Source of the DNA: Zygaena filipendulae
Taxonomy: Eukaryota > Arthropoda > Insecta > Lepidoptera > Zygaenidae
Assembly: GCA_907165275.2 (NCBI GenBank)
Contig: OU015674.1
Span: forward strand, 4,675,001 to 4,739,000
DNA: 64,000 nucleotides
Direction: 5' to 3'
Within the stretch, counting starts at the first letter, position 1. Each line of letters starts with the position of its first letter. Made by a program: the position numbers and the translations under genes. This document shows positions 1-9,715 of this stretch, one piece after another. The notes below the pieces were generated by a model, which was not told the DNA's origin, did no database searches, and saw only the letters and a program-made list of their open reading frames with translations.

Positions 1-284
1 CATGAATATTTTTTGGATTTGAATTTGAATTTCAAGATTATTTTAAATTCAAGGAGGAAAGGATTTAAGAACATCTCCGCTGTATTTATGTTTGTAATTT
101 GTAAAATCTTGCATAATGCTTAATCCGCAAAGACCTTCGTACTGTCATATCAAAATTTAACAAAACACAAGCTACGAGCGGTTCTGAAAAACATAAGTAT
201 ATTCTACTTTTCATGCTCACCAAGCATCTACATTTATGCTAAGTAGATATAATTGGAGTTCTGCGGTTTTTATTTTATCTTTTA

Positions 285-480
285 CTAGCTGTTGGGTTTC
301 ACCCGCGGTAATTTCGGAGTTCCCGCGGGAATTCCAGGTTACAATATAGCCTATGTTACTCGGGGATAATGTAGCATTCCAATGGTGAAAGAAATTGTTG
401 AGTTAAATCGTAGGTAACAAACAAAACAAACAGACAAAGAATCAAATTTTCCTCTTTATATTATTAGTGCAGATAATATG
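285..480 (+). repeat. RTE-like dispersed repeat fragment
   Basis: Begins with gggtttcacccgcggtaat, continues through gcgggaattcc and a caaacaaaacaaacagac stretch, and ends near ttatattattag. This is the 5'-to-3' order of the commonest lepidopteran short repeat in this window, probably the 3' end of an RTE-type LINE or a SINE built from it. The class is inferred. Confidence 0.6.
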
Positions 481-1078
481 ATACTATAATAATATTAAAA
501 AAAACAAATTGGTGCCATTGTGGCTATGTTTTCATTTATTTTATAAAGCTTATTGAAGTGTGGTGCATAAATGTAAAGCGTTCCCGAGGAAATTCCTAAA
601 TTCACGCTGATTAAACCTAAGTTAACAGCTGGTTTCGTATTAATAATTTCCAATTTTCATCATCAAGGGTTGGAGTTACTATTACATCATATTATAATTT
701 AAAATTACTATTCGTTCGCTACCAATCTGTTCAAAGTTAAGGACATTTTTGATTTTTTTTTCAAATACAACGTTTAGTTTGGTTGACGAGGTTCTTTTTT
801 CATTGCTCGGGTTGTTTTGAACCAAACTCGAGATTCGACATTAAAACTAAAAGAAAACCCAAACAAAAGTCGCGATCAATTTATAGAATTAAGGGGCTTA
901 GGGAAGATTGAAAGTTGACGCACCCCGTCGGATCATCCGGGTATTACCGGGGATTAGGAGCCCTCCCCAACGAGAGAACTCCATTTGCATGTACACTTCT
1001 AGAAAGTTTCAACTTCATCAAAACTTAAGGCGGCAGGCACTCAAATAAAGAAATACATTAATTTATTTTTATAATAAA

Positions 1079-1352
1079 TAGCTGTCCCCCGCGATTTCAT
1101 TTGCGCTAATTCCGGAGTTAGTTCCCGCGGGAATTGCGGGGAAAAGTTCTTTGTACCCCTGACAGTAGCTGTTTCCCACATTAATTTCGGAGTTCCCGCG
1201 AGAATTCCGGGATAAAAACTATCCTATCTTTTAAGTTGGCCCATATTATACAGGTTACAAAATTTTATCAAAATCCGTTCAGTAGTATCGGAGTCCATCG
1301 CGGACAAACAACGTGACACGTGATTTATATGTATATATTAGATAAGATAAGA
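1079..1352 (+). repeat. Two head-to-tail RTE-like fragments
   Basis: Two starts of the same repeat follow each other: gctgtcccccgcgatttcat at about 1081 and tttcccacattaatttcgg at about 1171. A shared tail contains aatccgttcagtagtatcgg, and the unit ends in a short (GATAA)n run. Confidence 0.55.
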
Positions 1353-1689
1353 TAAGATTGCAATCCACATATTGTTACATGTACATGTATTTAAAAACTA
1401 ATCTGGAATAAGTTTAGGTGAAATGTCATTTTATAAAATCCACTTTTCAAACTCAGAATTTCGTCTGAGTTTTCAAATTCTTTTCCAAAATAACGTTCAA
1501 AATTGAAGCACGAAAACCATCGATGTGTGCGTGAGCAGCGCGAAACTACGTTTACGCTGAGATAGAGCAAGTTGTTTCCAACACCCTTCAAAATTCCATA
1601 ATCTTACGCGCGATGAATGGGATGAATAAAAGTGCAAGGTCCTGACTAAATACAAAATTTCAAAAACTACTTGAGCTGTGTAACAGCAC

Positions 1690-2055
1690 TTGAGTGTTTA
1701 CAGCGATGATAGATGATGAAGCGTTCGGATCAAACGCCACAAGGCGTAGGTTCAAACCCTAACAATGAGCTTGAGCTGTCGGTGAAGGAAAACATCGTGA
1801 GGAAACCATAGCATGGTGGTAGGGCGCTTTCTAGTGCCCGGCTGGCTAGCTACCACCTTCAAGTTGCAAATCTGTCGCCAAGCACCTAACGGTGTGTTCC
1901 GGCAGCCCCATTTGAAAGTCAGTTCCCATCCCCATTCCAGGTCGGCAATGCACCTGCATACCTTCTGGTGTTGCAGATGTCTATGAGCGGCGGTAATCAT
2001 TTACCATCAGGTGTACCACTTGCCCATTTGCCCCCTATGACATAAAAAAACAAAA
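1690..2055 (+). repeat. tRNA-derived SINE or LINE 3' end
   Basis: An RNA polymerase III B-box-like motif (ggttcaaaccc, 1749-1759) lies near the 5' side. The 3' side has ggtaatcatttaccatcagg, followed by gccccctatgacataaaaaa. That tail type is common on lepidopteran LINEs and the SINEs that borrow their ends. No convincing A box or cloverleaf was seen, so it is not called a tRNA gene. Confidence 0.5.
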
Positions 2056-3172
2056 AAAATGAAATTTGGCAGGTAGACCGTTTACAGGTTGGCCGTCAGC
2101 TGAGAACTGCCAAATTGACGCGAGTGCAGGTGAAACCGCAGAAAACAGCTAGTATGGTTATAAATCATTATAAACTCTTACACGTTTGATCACGAGATAC
2201 ATACCTACTACAACAAACTAACAGAGCCGAAGCCTCAACTGCGTAGCGTCGAATGAATGCCGATAACAAACCGAGATTGGACGGCCCTCGAACACCTCTT
2301 GAGGGAGATTACAAGAGCGATCACGTAGATATATTGAATCAAAATGAGTTACTGACCTCTGATATTGGTTGCCATGTCATGATATCCGCAGTTATAGTCC
2401 CAGCGTATAATCCCAGTCCATTATATTACTTGGACCAAATGAATACTTGTTCTATACGTGGAGTCGATACTTGTATTGAATCAATCGTATTGATACGTGA
2501 ACTTACCTAATGAAAATAGTTTCTGTCTAAAGATATAGGTACTCAGATTGGGTGCACGAATGTATTATTATGTATTAGCTAATCCCTATTCTTTAACTAT
2601 ATAATATGTATAAAGTAATATCCATACAACTGTGATATAACTTAGCTTCAATATTTAATACGCATAGACTCTATTATTAATTTTGAGATTTTGTGTTAGC
2701 AAGTAAGCTGAACATTAATTAATAGGACCCCATATAATTTGTTTAATTTAATTAATAAATGTTTTTTTCTGATGATTTGGGTAATTATTTAAGAAGTATC
2801 TTTTTCTTTGTCTTCTTCTTTAATTATGGAGTCTATTATTATAATTCTGCCAGTGACAATTTTTCTTAGAAATAAAAACCTCTTCTTCTATTTTAAAAAT
2901 TGTGACGAAACACCAATGACAATGTTAAATTGATCTCCAAGTTAAAACATGGTTCTTTGGAAAAATCCTTTCAAAATAATTAGTTAAGAGCGATTTAGGT
3001 AGTATTTTTGAAATTTCTAAACTGAAAGTCAGTAAATTAGCTATAGAGCGATTCTCAGAATTCTAGGTGACTAAAACAGCGGATCGCGACTTCCTAACTA
3101 TAAAATAAAAACTCACTCGAAACCCGCAAACCACATTCGTTCAGCTATAGCGTATTATGTGTGCGTACTCAC

Positions 3173-3300
3173 CCACGCAATGGTTGTGGTTGATGAAGTC
3201 GAAAAGGCGGTCGCAACGCTTCCTCATGTGGCTGTTAGTACAGATACAGCCGAAGAGCGGTGATCGATGGAGACCAGCCCAGGCTTCACGACACTCCTCC
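3173..3300 (-). CDS. Gfrl: Gfrl exon D (second half of second GDNF/GAS1 repeat)
   Basis: This 128-nt exon runs from acceptor caatcacag to a strong donor, gtgagtac. It completes an AGG codon with exon C and reads EECREAWAGLHRSPLFGCIC, then RKRCDRLFDFINHNHCV. The SPLFGCIC segment followed by spaced cysteines is typical of the second half of a GDNF/GAS1 repeat. It ends one base into a codon, so the protein continues into an exon I cannot find in the remaining 3.1 kb. Confidence 0.75.
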
Positions 3301-3460
3301 CTGTGATTGCAATAAACAGTAAACCACAGAGCACTTAGTAAACTGAGTATACAGAGACGTGTACCATGACACTATAAAACTCTTGATATAGATTTCTCAT
3401 CACAAAATTTCATACTTATCCTCTAACATTTGTTGTTTTAATAAAAAAAAACTTTGACTT

Positions 3461-3580
3461 TGTTTGTTACGCTTTAAATACCTGCTCTACCGATCATGAT
3501 GAAATTTTGCATACACGCTGTCAGGGGTACAGAAAAGACAGGGTACCTACTTCTATCCTGAAATTTCAGTGGGAACTTTT
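3461..3580 (-). repeat. RTE-like fragment in a Gfrl intron
   Basis: The reverse complement carries the gtatgcaaaatttcatcatg block and the flanking lysine-like gcgtaacaaac stretch of the dispersed repeat. It lies 160 nt upstream of exon D. Confidence 0.5.
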
Positions 3581-4365
3581 TAAATTGACGCAAATTAAAC
3601 TGTAGGGAACATTTAGTATTAACATAATTATGATTTTAGTTTTTTAATTGATGTGCGTCACTATTTTTAAAGCCATAAGACAGATAATACATAAATTCAG
3701 TCAGTTTGAGGGACGTTTAAATTCCCTTTCCATCCCAATTACACTATCACTTGCTAAAAAATATTGCGATAGTCTCTATATAATGTAAAATAAGGTAGAA
3801 CACATTCTTTAGGATTTGAACAGAAGAATAATAGAATCCTCAGGATTGTAAATTAACATTAAATTTTTTTGATATATTTTACGATTTCACACGTAATACG
3901 TGTTATATCCCTAAGGATATCACGAGTATCCCTCGAGATTCGACCAGAACCCTTTTATTATTTGATTATGAAATGACGTGTTTTTTAGGACTGTACAAAT
4001 AAACGAATCTAAGCTCAGTTTGCTCGAAACGCGGTCTGAATGGAATGTAGTGTTAGTGGAATCGGATTAGGGTTGCCACCCTTTTTGGAAAAAATATAGT
4101 ATTTTTCTGAAAAAAGATGCAAAAATATAGTACTTTTGGGAAATGTAGGGAAAAAATAGTACTTACATATTTATTTTTAATCCTTATGTTTTGGGCAGTA
4201 TTCATTTCTACAAATTTTATTGCCAGTTTGACAGTTGATGTGTTGTTGCCGCGTATGTGTTTCGTTCTGAAATTCCCCGTGCTTCGCTGCGGGTGCGTTC
4301 TACACCAGTCACAGTTAATATAAATAAGTTAATGTAAATATAAAAAACGTCAACTGTCAAACTAG

Positions 4366-5292
4366 TGTAGCGGAGGTGTTACGAGCAGGTAGGTATTAAA
4401 CTCACATTGATGTAGAAAATGGAATTTTGGAAGTCATTTATTGTTAAAAACTTAGCGCTATATATACAGAAAACCTTAAAACTAACAACCAATCAAAAAC
4501 ACAACATTAAATATTTACAACCAAACAACCAATGAGAAATCGTACATTAAATGGCGGACAGATTCGAGCGAGATGCTAGTTTCTAGAATTTCATAGTCTC
4601 CTCTCGTCGCACACTCGCACCGCGCATGCGCGGGGTGCGCGGCGCGGAGGACGCGGGCGGCGCGCGCGCAGGAGCTCAGTCCGCCGCGTCTCAAGCGCCA
4701 GTCGCCATTGATCGTTGAGAGCGCAAGGCCGCGCGTCTCGCGCCGGACCGCGAATCGTGGATGTGCGTGTGGTGCCATACAGGAGTCTCCGACCGAGTAG
4801 TTCCATGGTGCTTGATGGTGTACAACAGCGTCGCAAGATCCAGGCGATTAAAAACGGCTCTTTTCAGAGCCACTCTTTCCATTTTGATGTACTGCCTGAT
4901 CTTGCTTGCGTAGTTACTTCAGTGAGTGTGACCCAGGAACGTGACGTCGCTTGACTGTTCCTTCGAATCTCCAGCGAGGTCGTCTTTTTCAAGATTGCTC
5001 CTCGCACTTTCCTCTGTCTGGAATTCGTTGGAATTGAGTCAGCTAGGCAATAAAGAATAACATAACAAGTTGTCCGTGTCCTGTTTCTTTCTTGTGATTT
5101 GATAATAAGGTGATTCCACTGTGTATGTTATTTCTCTCTTGCTCCTTCAACCTTCCTGATCCTTAATCCAATTCCCCGGTAAAGGTATGTTACGTACACG
5201 GTTTGGTAATGGTAGGTACATGGAGGTAAACCGCTGTGAAGTATGTAAGTATTTTCGTAAGTATTTCTGTGCTCATGTGCAAGGTGTGCACA
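4366..5292 (-). repeat. 3' LTR (left copy)
   Basis: 927 bp, beginning TGTAGCGGAGG and ending GTGTGCACA on the plus strand. It matches the right copy at a constant offset of 4,423 bp. A very GC/CpG-rich block lies at 4612-4780 inside otherwise AT-rich sequence. Several short open frames in that block recur in both LTRs and are not genes. Confidence 0.93.
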
Positions 5293-5304
5293 GTATCCCC
5301 CTTC
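5293..5304 (-). other. Polypurine tract
   Basis: Directly inside the 3' LTR the minus strand reads gaagggggatac, a purine run adjoining the LTR. This is the expected plus-strand priming site. It overlaps the last codon of pol by two bases. Confidence 0.75.
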
Positions 5305-8300
5305 AAGCAAAGCGTACGGTTTTCTTCACGACTCGTCCGCTCCGGGTGATGTAAGGTGACGTAGGTAAGACAGCTGGAGTCGAATTCCTTGCTTCACGTG
5401 TTTCGACTGGATCACGGTTCGGTGAACTCGATCTCTTGCGTTCCGACGTGACGTCAGTGTCGCTCGTGCTTACGTCTTCTTCGTTAAGTAGGTAGGCAGG
5501 CTTGAGTCTATCCAGTGATATCACGGTTGTGCGTAGTGGTAACTGTATCTTGAAATACTTCTCGTGACGTTGTAGAACTTGATAGGGTCCGTCATATGGC
5601 GGAGTCAATGGCGGTCTGACCGCGTCGTTTCGAACGAAAACGTGTGTACACGTAGCTAGGTTCTTGTGTACGAACGTAGGTCGTGACGTTGTGGTACGAT
5701 TTGTGGGTATTAACGTTGCCATTGTTCGGCTTAGCCGTTGCACGTAATCTGCATCTTCGATTTTCGACTGTGTAGGTACGAAAAAATCGGACGGTATTCG
5801 TAGTGTTGCGCCGTAGGTCATCAGTGCAGGGCTGAGATTATCTTCTCGTAGTGCGGTGCGTAAACCAAATAGTACGGTGGGCAACTCGTCTACCCATGTT
5901 GTGGTTGCACCGCGCGCCATGAGAGCTGCCTTCATTGTACGATGAAGTCGTTCTACTTTTCCGTTTGACTGGGCGTGATAACTTGTAGTGCGGATTCTAG
6001 ATATGCCCCATCTCTTCAGTAGTGTGTTGAATAGTGCTGACTCAAAATTTTGTGCTCTGTCTGTCGTAATTCTGAGCGGGACGCCAAATCGCACTATCCA
6101 GTTCTCGTAGAGGGCTTTTGCGACGCTTTCTGCGGTGATGTCTTGAACTGGAACAGCTTCCGGCCATCTGGTGCGTCTGTCTATTATGGTGACGCAAAAC
6201 TTGAAATCGTGCGATAATCGTAGCGGTCCCACGACGTCTATGTGTATGTGTTCGAAACGTTGAGAAGGTGGAAACTCTGCCAGAGGAGTGACGACGTGAC
6301 GATGTACCTTGCTGCGCTGACAGTCGATACATGCTTTGGCCCATGTTGCTACTTCTTTGTTCATAGCTGGCCAGAAAAATTTCGATGCTATCTGCTTCCG
6401 TGTGGTTCTTGCCCCGGGGTGACATAGCCCGTGTTGCGCTTTGAATGCGGCATAGCGGTATGTTTTAGGTAAATACGGACGGGGTGACGTAGTCGATAGC
6501 TCGCATGTGATTGGTCGGTCGAGTCCGGGAAGAGTTACTTCGGCGAATTTCAAGTTGGGTTGTTTCTTTAGATTTCTCAAGTCTTCGTCGTTGCTTTGGT
6601 CTATTGCAAGTTGGTTGTAGTCTATGACATTTGGGTTCTGGATGTCTTCGATTCGTGATAATGCGTCGGCGATTGGATTTTCTTCACCTTTGATGTACTT
6701 GATACTTGAACAAAATTGAGATATGAAATGTAGCTGCCGTTCTCGTCTCAGTGTGTCGCTACTACTGGCGGGTCTGCTGAGTGCGAAAGAGAGAGGCTTG
6801 TGATCGGTGAGTATAGTTACTTCGCAGCCTTCGATTAGTCTTCTGAAGTGTTTTACAGCCATGTACATAGCTAATAATTCGCGATCGTACACGCTGTAGC
6901 GGCGTTGCGTAGGGCTCATTGACTTCGAGAAGAATGCTAATGGTTTCCAGTTGTTCTCAACCTTTTGTTGTAGTACTGCGCCTAAACTGTGATCCGAGGC
7001 GTCTGTCATTATAGCGAGTTTGCAACCGTGAACGGGGTAGCTTAACGTTGTTGCTTCGGTAATGCTTTGGCGGCATTTTTCAAAAGCTTCGTTCGCTTCC
7101 GGTGTCCATTCTATTGGCGTTTTGTCATTCTTTTTCTTGTTGTGAAGAAACTTGTTGAGTTCGTGTTGATGATCGGCTTGATGAGGTAGGCAATCTCGGT
7201 AAAAATTAAGCATGCCTAGGAAGCGTCGTAGTTCGACGATTGTCTCCGGTTTCGGATACGAGGAAATTGCTTCGATGCGATCTATCGTAGGTTTGATACC
7301 ACTGGCGGAGACTTCGTAGCCTAGGAAGTTTATAGTTTCAACTCCAAACTGGCATTTGTCGACGTTGAGTGTGACGCCGTGTTTGTCGAGACGTTCTAAG
7401 ACTTGATGGAGAAGCTTCTTATGGTTGTTTTCATCTTCAGAAAATAGGAGAATGTCGTCGACGAAACAGAAACAGTCTTCTATACCTCGGAGAACTTGAT
7501 GCATGAATCTTTGAAAGGTTTGACTTGCGTTGCGTAGACCGAACGTCATGCATGTAAATTCGTATAGCCCGAACGGAGTGATTATGGCTGTTTTCTGTGC
7601 ATCTTCTTTACTCGCCATGGGAATCCAGTAGTAAGCCATCTTGAGATCAAGTTTCGAAAATATTTTTTTGTTGTTGAGTGGGTACGTGAAATCTTGAATG
7701 CGTGGTATCGGATAGCGATCGGGTTGCGTCACTGCGTTTAATCTTCGGTAGTCGCCGCATACACGAAGTCCGCCGTCTTTTTTCGTGACGACGTGTAGAG
7801 GGCTGGCCCATGGACTGCTTGAAGGTCTGCAAATGCCAATCTCCATCATCCGATCAAATTCGGCTTTTGCGGCGTTGTATTTGTCGGGCGGTAGAGGGCG
7901 GGCGCGTGCCGAAAGCGGAGGACCCGTCGTTTCGATGTGATGTACGACGTCATGTTTGGCTGGCTGCTTAAGAGACATGGGTCGGAGAACGCCAGGAAAA
8001 TGCTTCAAGATATCGTGATATTGTTGGTCGGAGCTCACGATGCGAATGGACTCGGCGGTTGTTGATACTTCAGTGGCGTCGACGGTAAGCTTGGTTTCGT
8101 CGTCGATTAATTTTTTTCTGTGAAGATCCACAAGGAGCTTGTAGTGACGTAAGAAGTCTGCACCCAATATGGAAGTCTTCACGTCTGCGACAATAAATGT
8201 CCAGGTGAAACTGCGCCGTAGTCCCAGGTTGAGCTTGATTGTTTTCTCGCCGTAGGTATTTATCGGTGTGTTGTTTGCCGCGTAAAGTTTGTAGGTATGT

Positions 8301-8470
8301 GCGGCCTTTTTCTTAGTTTTCGATGTTGCAGCCCAAACAGATATATCTGCGCCAGTGTCCACGAGGAAACGTTCGTGTGAGTCGCGATCATGAACACAAA
8401 GGCGGTTGCTGATCTTGGGGACACCGACATCCGCCGCGGTCGGTGTCGACGTTAGTTTTCCGACGTCTTG
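5303..8470 (-). CDS. pol: Pol polyprotein (PR-RT-RNaseH-IN) of the LTR element
   Basis: The frame is open from 8470, just after an in-frame TAA, to the stop at 5303. Residue numbers below count from the protease DTGA, 8362 being residue 1. Aspartic protease: VDTGADIS. Reverse transcriptase, about 135-355: active site FVDD at 300-303. RNase H, about 445-570: TDASD, YDREL and TDHKP. Integrase, about 630-860: zinc finger H644, H648, C678, C681, and the D709, D768, E804 triad with exactly 35 residues between the last two. A GPY/F-like module (PPYDGPYQV) follows, with no chromodomain. The frame has no internal stop, so the enzymes may be functional. The usual TDRG of integrase reads TDRA here. Translation probably needs a -1 shift from gag. 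Confidence 0.92.
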   Translation of the reverse strand, partial: QDVGKLTSTPTAADVGVPKISNRLCVHDRDSHERFLVDTGADISVWAATSKTKKKAAHTYKLYAANNTPINTYGEKTIKLNLGLRRSFTWTFIVADVKTSILGADFLRHYKLLVDLHRKKLIDDETKLTVDATEVSTTAESIRIVSSDQQYHDILKHFPGVLRPMSLKQPAKHDVVHHIETTGPPLSARARPLPPDKYNAAKAEFDRMMEIGICRPSSSPWASPLHVVTKKDGGLRVCGDYRRLNAVTQPDRYPIPRIQDFTYPLNNKKIFSKLDLKMAYYWIPMASKEDAQKTAIITPFGLYEFTCMTFGLRNASQTFQRFMHQVLRGIEDCFCFVDDILLFSEDENNHKKLLHQVLERLDKHGVTLNVDKCQFGVETINFLGYEVSASGIKPTIDRIEAISSYPKPETIVELRRFLGMLNFYRDCLPHQADHQHELNKFLHNKKKNDKTPIEWTPEANEAFEKCRQSITEATTLSYPVHGCKLAIMTDASDHSLGAVLQQKVENNWKPLAFFSKSMSPTQRRYSVYDRELLAMYMAVKHFRRLIEGCEVTILTDHKPLSFALSRPASSSDTLRRERQLHFISQFCSSIKYIKGEENPIADALSRIEDIQNPNVIDYNQLAIDQSNDEDLRNLKKQPNLKFAEVTLPGLDRPITCELSTTSPRPYLPKTYRYAAFKAQHGLCHPGARTTRKQIASKFFWPAMNKEVATWAKACIDCQRSKVHRHVVTPLAEFPPSQRFEHIHIDVVGPLRLSHDFKFCVTIIDRRTRWPEAVPVQDITAESVAKALYENWIVRFGVPLRITTDRAQNFESALFNTLLKRWGISRIRTTSYHAQSNGKVERLHRTMKAALMARGATTTWVDELPTVLFGLRTALREDNLSPALMTYGATLRIPSDFFVPTQSKIEDADYVQRLSRTMATLIPTNRTTTSRPTFVHKNLATCTHVFVRNDAVRPPLTPPYDGPYQVLQRHEKYFKIQLPLRTTVISLDRLKPAYLLNEEDVSTSDTDVTSERKRSSSPNRDPVETREARNSTPAVLPTSPYITRSGRVVKKTVRFA

Positions 8471-8733
8471 TTACGTTGTGCGCACGGTGACTCGCAGCGT
8501 ATTGCCTTCTTGCCAAACTTGTGATGGTATCTGCATAACCACGTAGGATCGCCAGGCTTCACACGGGATGATGATGAGCGTGAGTGAGAGCGGTAGCGTC
8601 CGCGAAATGGTTGACGAGATGTTTGACGCGTGGTATGCCGTGCTCGCAATTCCGCCACTTGTAATGTGAGTTTTTCCAATCTTGATAGGATCTCTGAATA
8701 CGGTGGCTTGCTTTTCTGTTCTTGCTCGGCCAT
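8452..8733 (-). CDS. gag: Truncated Gag (nucleocapsid part only)
   Basis: 93 residues from the first ATG after the leader. An acidic, coil-like start (SEILSRLEKLTLQVAELRAR) is followed by an arginine/serine-rich stretch and then the zinc knuckle C-R-Y-H...C-E-S-P-C, spaced C-x2-H-x9-C-x3-C. Gag of this family is normally about three times longer and has a capsid domain before the knuckle. Only 55 bp separate this ATG from the 5' LTR, so the capsid-coding region is absent. The stop overlaps the open pol frame by 19 nt, with pol in the -1 frame. The overlap contains GGAAAAC, a possible but non-canonical slip site. Confidence 0.8.
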   Translation of the reverse strand: MAEQEQKSKPPYSEILSRLEKLTLQVAELRARHTTRQTSRQPFRGRYRSHSRSSSSRVKPGDPTWLCRYHHKFGKKAIRCESPCAQRNKTSEN

Positions 8734-8769
8734 AGCTTCAGCCTTTTGTTGATTCCTTTTTTCTTCTTG

Positions 8770-8787
8770 ATTGTCGGAGGGTCACCA
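8770..8787 (-). other. Primer-binding site
   Basis: One base inside the 5' LTR the minus strand reads TGGTGACCCTCCGAC. The first nine bases match the tRNA-Trp-type primer site known for CsRn1-clade elements. A two-base insertion then displaces the CGAC. Priming tRNA identity is inferred. Confidence 0.6.
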
Positions 8788-8788
8788 C

Positions 8789-9715
8789 TGTGGCGGTGGT
8801 ATTACGAGCAGGTAGGTATTAAACTCACATTGATGTAGAAAATGGAATTTTGGAAGTCATTTATTGTTAAAAACTTAGCGCTATATATACAGAAAACCTT
8901 AAAACTAACAACCAATCAAAAACACAACATTAAATATTTACAACCAAACAACCAATGAGAAATCGTACATTAAATGGCGGACAGATTCGAGCGAGATGCT
9001 AGTTTCTAGAATTTCATAGTCTCCTCTCGTCGCACACTCGCACCGCGCATGCGCGGGGTGCGCGGCGCGGAGGACGCGGGCGGCGCGCGCGCAGGAGCTC
9101 AGTCCGCCGCGTCTCAAGCGCCAGTCGCCATTGATCGTTGAGAGCGCAAGGCCGCGCGTCTCGCGCCGGACCGCGAATCGTGGATGTGCGTGTGGTGCCA
9201 TACAGGAGTCTCCGACCGAGTAGTTCCATGGTGCTTGATGGTGTACAACAGCGTCGCAAGATCCAGGCGATTAAAAACGGCTCTTTTCAGAGCCACTCTT
9301 TCCATTTTGATGTACTGCCTGATCTTGCTTGCGTAGTTACTTCAGTGAGTGTGACCCAGGAACGTGACGTCGCTTGACTGTTCCTTCGAATCTCCAGCGA
9401 GGTCGTCTTTTTCAAGATTGCTCCTCGCACTTTCCTCTGTCTGGAATTCGTTGGAATTGAGTCAGCTAGGCAATAAAGAATAACATAACAAGTTGTCCGT
9501 GTCCTGTTTCTTTCTTGTGATTTGATAATAAGGTGATTCCACTGTGTATGTTATTTCTCTCTTGCTCCTTCAACCTTCCTGATCCTTAATCCAATTCCCC
9601 GGTAAAGGTATGTTACGTACACGGTTTGGTAATGGTAGGTACATGGAGGTAAACCGCTGTGAAGTATGTAAGTATTTTCGTAAGTATTTCTGTGCTCATG
9701 TGCAAGGTGTGCACA
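8789..9715 (-). repeat. 5' LTR (right copy)
   Basis: 927 bp, beginning TGTGGCGGTGG and ending GTGTGCACA on the plus strand. It drives minus-strand transcription of gag-pol. It differs from the left LTR at its positions 4, 9 and 13 only, as far as I can read. Confidence 0.93.
8882..8889 (-). promoter_or_regulatory. Candidate TATA box of the 5' LTR
   Basis: TATATATA lies about 93 bp from the inner edge of the 5' LTR, in AT-rich sequence next to the CpG-rich block. An AATAAA on the minus strand lies about 17 bp further downstream. The transcription start is not known. Confidence 0.4.

Larger units (their letters stand above)
1..3172. other. Intron or distal flank of Gfrl, mostly old repeats
   Basis: No coding exon is recognised here, although the donor at 3172 predicts one further along on the minus strand, here or outside the window. 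Repeats at 285-480, 1079-1352 and 1690-2055 are listed separately. An 85-codon plus-strand open frame at 2253-2510 has no recognisable domain, and I do not call it a gene. The remainder is unremarkable AT-rich sequence. Confidence 0.6.
4366..9715 (-). mobile_element. CsRn1-like Ty3/gypsy LTR retrotransposon, full-length but capsid-deleted
   Basis: A 5,350-bp element with two 927-bp LTRs (4366-5292 and 8789-9715), TG...CA ends and a 4-bp target duplication, CTAG (4362-4365 and 9716-9719). It is transcribed on the minus strand. The order is primer-binding site, short gag with a C-x2-H-x9-C-x3-C knuckle, then pol with protease, reverse transcriptase, RNase H and integrase. There is no env. The CHCC-type knuckle and a primer site starting TGGTGACCC (tRNA-Trp type) are marks of the CsRn1 clade, which includes Kabuki of Bombyx. 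The LTRs differ at only three places that I can see, all in the first 13 bp, so the insertion is recent. It sits in an intron of Gfrl in the same orientation as that gene. Confidence 0.9.

Noticed and set aside
1749..1759. B-box-like ggttcaaaccc as a tRNA gene
   Set aside because: No acceptor stem, anticodon arm or A box could be folded around it. It fits a decayed SINE better.
4515..4954. Short Arg/Ala-rich open frames in the left LTR, repeated at 8938-9377
   Set aside because: They are identical in both LTRs and arise from the CpG-rich block. No LTR of this family codes for protein.
6042..6425. 127-codon frame inside pol
   Set aside because: It overlaps the integrase-coding region in another frame and is low-complexity Arg/Ser/His, a shadow of pol.
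5293..8470. An env gene making this an endogenous retrovirus (errantivirus)
   Set aside because: Pol stops at the polypurine tract with no room for env, and the CHCC knuckle and primer site point to a CsRn1-type element instead.
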